From: AC-50 sp035640455
Lineage (GTDB): Bacteria > Actinomycetota > Thermoleophilia > Gaiellales > Gaiellaceae
Assembly (NCBI GenBank): GCA_035640455.1
Contig: DASQWB010000058.1
Location: 1-15,653, forward strand
DNA: 15,653 bases
Reading direction: 5' to 3'
Made by a program: the position numbers and the translations under genes
The notes under the pieces: model-generated
Database searches by the model: none
Told to the model about the DNA's origin: nothing
What the model saw: the letters and a program-made list of their open reading frames with translations, nothing else
Part shown: positions 13,841 through 15,653 of the stretch, piece by piece
Numbering within the stretch: position 1 is the first letter of the stretch
How the letters are laid out: the number at the start of each line of letters is the position of its first letter

Positions 13841-14514
13841 CCCTGAACATCCACCAGGGCTCCCGGCTCTGGCTCGCGGCTGCGGTCGCCGCGCTCAGCG
13901 CCACGCTCGTGCTGCTCTTCTCGGCCGGACACTCGGACGGGGCGCACGCATCCATGACGAGAGCGCCGCAGTTCTCGCCGAAGGCAGTCGCCTTCCGCTC
14001 GGCGATGGACAAGCTGTGGGAAGACCACGTCACGTGGACGCGGATGGTCATCGTCGACTTCGCCGCGGGCCTGCCCGACCTACAGACGGCCGAGGCGCGG
14101 CTGCTGCGGAATCAGGTCGACATCGGCAACGCGATCAAGCCCTACTACGGCGCCGCCGCCGGCAGGAAGCTGACGAGCCTGCTGCGCACGCATATCCTCG
14201 AAGCCGTCCCGGTGCTGGCGGCGGCGAAGGCCGGCGACAAGGTCAGGCTCACCCAATCGCTCAACGCCTGGTACGCGAACGCCAACGAGATCGCGGCGTT
14301 CCTCGCCAAGGCGAACCCGCACAACTGGCCGCTCGCGATGACGCGTACGATGATGAAGCAGCACCTGGCGCTCACCACGAAGGAGGCGGTGGCCCGGCTG
14401 CAGGGCAACTGGACCGCCGACGTCCGCGCCTACGACCAGGTGCACGCCGAGATCCTCGGCATGTCCCACATGCTCAGCACCGGGATCATTCGCCAGTTCC
14501 CAAGCCGCTTCTGA
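13837..14514 (+). CDS. Secreted or anchored helical protein, conserved family of unknown function
   Basis: The 225-residue protein starts with a hydrophobic segment (about 11-30, WLAAAVAALSATLVLLF) that ends before a small-residue stretch, fitting a signal peptide or membrane anchor. The rest is rich in helices: LWEDHVTWTRMVIVDFAAGLPD (about 60-82), LLRNQVDIGNAIKPYYG, THILEAVPVLAAAKAGD, WYANANEIAAFLA, MMKQHLALTTKEAVARL and the end GIIRQFPSRF. From memory this matches a family of short helical proteins common in spore-forming and soil bacteria, often loosely labelled in databases; the biochemical role is not known to me. The start is fixed by AGGAGG at 13825-13830 and by overlap with the preceding stop; the long frame further upstream is a shadow. 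Confidence 0.75.
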   Translation: MTLNIHQGSRLWLAAAVAALSATLVLLFSAGHSDGAHASMTRAPQFSPKAVAFRSAMDKLWEDHVTWTRMVIVDFAAGLPDLQTAEARLLRNQVDIGNAIKPYYGAAAGRKLTSLLRTHILEAVPVLAAAKAGDKVRLTQSLNAWYANANEIAAFLAKANPHNWPLAMTRTMMKQHLALTTKEAVARLQGNWTADVRAYDQVHAEILGMSHMLSTGIIRQFPSRF

Positions 14515-14524
14515 GCAGTTTCCC

Positions 14525-14556
14525 CGCGGCGGCCTCGTCCAGGCGAGGCCGCCGCG
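14525..14556 (+). terminator. Strong GC hairpin after the secreted protein gene
   Basis: A 13-bp perfect inverted repeat (CGCGGCGGCCTCG at 14525-14537 and its complement at 14544-14556) encloses a six-base loop. It starts eleven bases after the stop of the secreted protein gene. No T-run follows, which is common for hairpin terminators in GC-rich actinobacteria. It also lies just before the AhpD-like gene, so it probably separates two transcription units. Confidence 0.65.
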
Positions 14557-14568
14557 TATCGTTGGGGC

Positions 14569-15060
14569 ATGACCACGACCGATGCCTTCACGGAAGTTCC
14601 GGTCCGCCTCGACTTCGAACGGCACGCGCCCGCGTTCTACAAGGCCATGGTGCACCTCGACCATGCAGCGACGAAGGAGCTCGACCGCGTCGGCTTCGAC
14701 CGCCGGCTGCGCGAGCTCGTCCGCATCCGCGCCTCGCAGCTCAACGGCTGCGCCTACTGCGTCGACATGCACACGAAGGACGCACGCGCGCTCGGAGAGA
14801 CCGAGCAGCGCATCTACTCGCTGCCGGTATGGCGCGAGACGCCGTTCTTCACCGAGCGCGAGCGGGCGGCGCTGGCTTTCACCGAGTCGGTCACCCTCCT
14901 CGCCGAAGACCACGTGCCCACCGAAGCATACGACGCGGTCGCCGCCCACTTCGATCCCGACGAGATCGCGGCGCTCGTCGGCCTCGTCGTGACGATCAAC
15001 GCCTGGAACGGGATCGCCGTGAGCACGCGGGCCTGGCCGCCCGGCTCGTACGAGCCGTAA
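14569..15060 (+). CDS. Carboxymuconolactone decarboxylase / AhpD-like protein
   Basis: The 163-residue protein belongs to the AhpD-like alkylhydroperoxidase superfamily. The hallmark is RIRASQLNGCAYCVDMHTKDAR, with redox Cys61 and Cys64 and His68. The motif is preceded by the usual LRELVRI helix and followed by ALGETEQRIYSLPVW and ERAALAFTESVT. AhpD-like proteins with C-x-x-C-x-x-x-H reduce peroxides or support peroxiredoxins; in actinobacteria many unnamed members exist. It should be a soluble, oligomeric cytoplasmic protein. The ribosome site is weak (GGGG at 14563-14566). The AhpC-type peroxiredoxin partner is not in the window. Confidence 0.9.
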   Translation: MTTTDAFTEVPVRLDFERHAPAFYKAMVHLDHAATKELDRVGFDRRLRELVRIRASQLNGCAYCVDMHTKDARALGETEQRIYSLPVWRETPFFTERERAALAFTESVTLLAEDHVPTEAYDAVAAHFDPDEIAALVGLVVTINAWNGIAVSTRAWPPGSYEP

Positions 15061-15090
15061 GCACTGCGCGCGCGCCGGCACTAACCAGGC

Positions 15091-15291
15091 ATGCAGAGCA
15101 CCGCGCCGGAGATCGTCTCTTGGCGACGCCGGCAGCTCGCCGAGGCCGGCTTCCCCGGCGCGCTTGCGCGGCGAGTCGCACACGATCCTTCGTACGACCT
15201 GCACGCGCTGATCGAGCTCGTGGAGCGCGGCTGCCCGCCCGCGCTGGCTGTGCGGATCCTCGCTCCACTAGACGAACGCGTAGGGGTTTGA
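15091..15291 (+). CDS. Small conserved hypothetical protein, 66 residues
   Basis: No named family is recognised. The sequence has a W-R-R-R-Q-L-A-E-A-G-F start, a central LARRVAHDPSYDLHALIELVERG and a C-terminal CPPALAVRILAPLD. Helix-turn-helix-like spacing is visible (LAEAGF...LARRVAHD...LHALIELVERG), but no DNA-binding claim is made. I have the impression that short proteins with YDLHALIELVERGC are common in Thermoleophilia genomes. The codon use matches the neighbours and the reading frame is clean, with TGA at 15289. It lies 36 bases upstream of the sigma-factor ATG, so it may belong to that unit. Confidence 0.6.
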   Translation: MQSTAPEIVSWRRRQLAEAGFPGALARRVAHDPSYDLHALIELVERGCPPALAVRILAPLDERVGV

Positions 15292-15326
15292 GCGTGTCCG
15301 TGGCGGCTACGCTCGCGGGTAGGCAG

Positions 15327-15653
15327 ATGGAGTCTGCGGCGCTGACCCGTGCCCCGCGGCCGCTCGACGAGGAGTCGCGCGAGTGGCTGCGCGCCCTGCG
15401 CGGCGCAGGCGTCGAGCGCGAAGACGCGACGGCGCGTCTGCACGCGCTCCTGCTCCGTGCGGCTCGCTTCGAGGTGGCGCGGCGGCGGCCGACGCTGCCG
15501 CACCTGCGCGGAAACGAGCTGGACGAGATCGCGCTCGAGGCGGCGGACGACGCGCTGATGAGCGTGCTCGCGCGCCTCGACGACTTCCGCGGCGCCAGCC
15601 GCTTCACGACCTGGGTCTACAAGTTCGCGCTGCTCGAGGCGGCGGTGAAGCTG
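15327..15653 (+). CDS. RNA polymerase sigma factor, sigma-70 family (3' truncated)
   Basis: The frame is open from ATG 15327 to the window end, giving 109 residues with no stop. After a short N-terminal helical part (REWLRALRGAGVEREDATARLHALLLRAA, starting near residue 18), a region-2-like segment appears: ELDEIALEAADDALMSVLARLDDFRG followed by ASRFTTWVYKFALLEAAVKL. The D-F-R-G-x-S-R-F-x-T-W-x-Y-x-x-A signature is that of ECF sigma region 2, which binds core polymerase and melts the -10 element. Regions 3/4, and any anti-sigma gene, lie beyond the window. A GTG at 15294 in the same frame is an alternative start; the ATG is preferred because GGTAGG lies just before it. The TACGCT at 15308-15313 could be a -10 box. 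Confidence 0.85.
   Translation, partial: MESAALTRAPRPLDEESREWLRALRGAGVEREDATARLHALLLRAARFEVARRRPTLPHLRGNELDEIALEAADDALMSVLARLDDFRGASRFTTWVYKFALLEAAVKL

Overview
The window is very GC-rich, with almost every third codon position G or C, frequent GTG starts and tightly packed genes joined by GTGA/ATGA stop-start overlaps. An ANTAR-domain protein, a STAS antagonist, a LivF-type ABC subunit and a sigma factor of an actinobacterial type point to an actinobacterium. The style suggests class Thermoleophilia (Gaiella/Solirubrobacter-like), but that placement is a judgement and not a search result. No tRNA, rRNA, insertion sequence or CRISPR array was seen.

Bases 1-2214, plus strand: the 3' end of a branched-chain amino-acid ABC ATPase (livF-like), a class V PLP aminotransferase, a decayed cold-shock-domain gene carrying two frameshifts, and a small unknown protein. 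Bases 2211-5657: a recognisable promoter (TTGACA/TATAGT) overlaps a 9-bp inverted repeat. It drives a tight operon of a PASTA-like lipoprotein, an antitoxin-like XRE regulator and a giant polytopic DUF2339 membrane protein. The regulator probably binds the repeat and controls its own operon.

Bases 5726-11731, minus strand, read from right to left: a signalling island of CheB methylesterase, CheR methyltransferase with a long coiled coil and PAS domain, a soluble PAS histidine kinase (these three joined by 4-bp overlaps), an OmpR-type response regulator, a STAS antagonist and an ANTAR protein. There is no CheA, CheW, chemoreceptor or flagellar gene here. The set looks like a chemotaxis-derived sensory pathway used for gene control. 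This is the most interesting system in the window.

Bases 11758-13343: an SGNH hydrolase and a TIM-barrel sugar isomerase/epimerase-like protein (plus strand), meeting a small one-helix membrane protein (minus strand) at overlapping stop codons. Bases 13427-15653, plus strand: a four-helix membrane protein overlapping a secreted helical protein, a strong GC hairpin, an AhpD/carboxymuconolactone-decarboxylase-like protein, a 66-residue unknown protein, and the 5' part of an RNA polymerase sigma factor cut by the window end.
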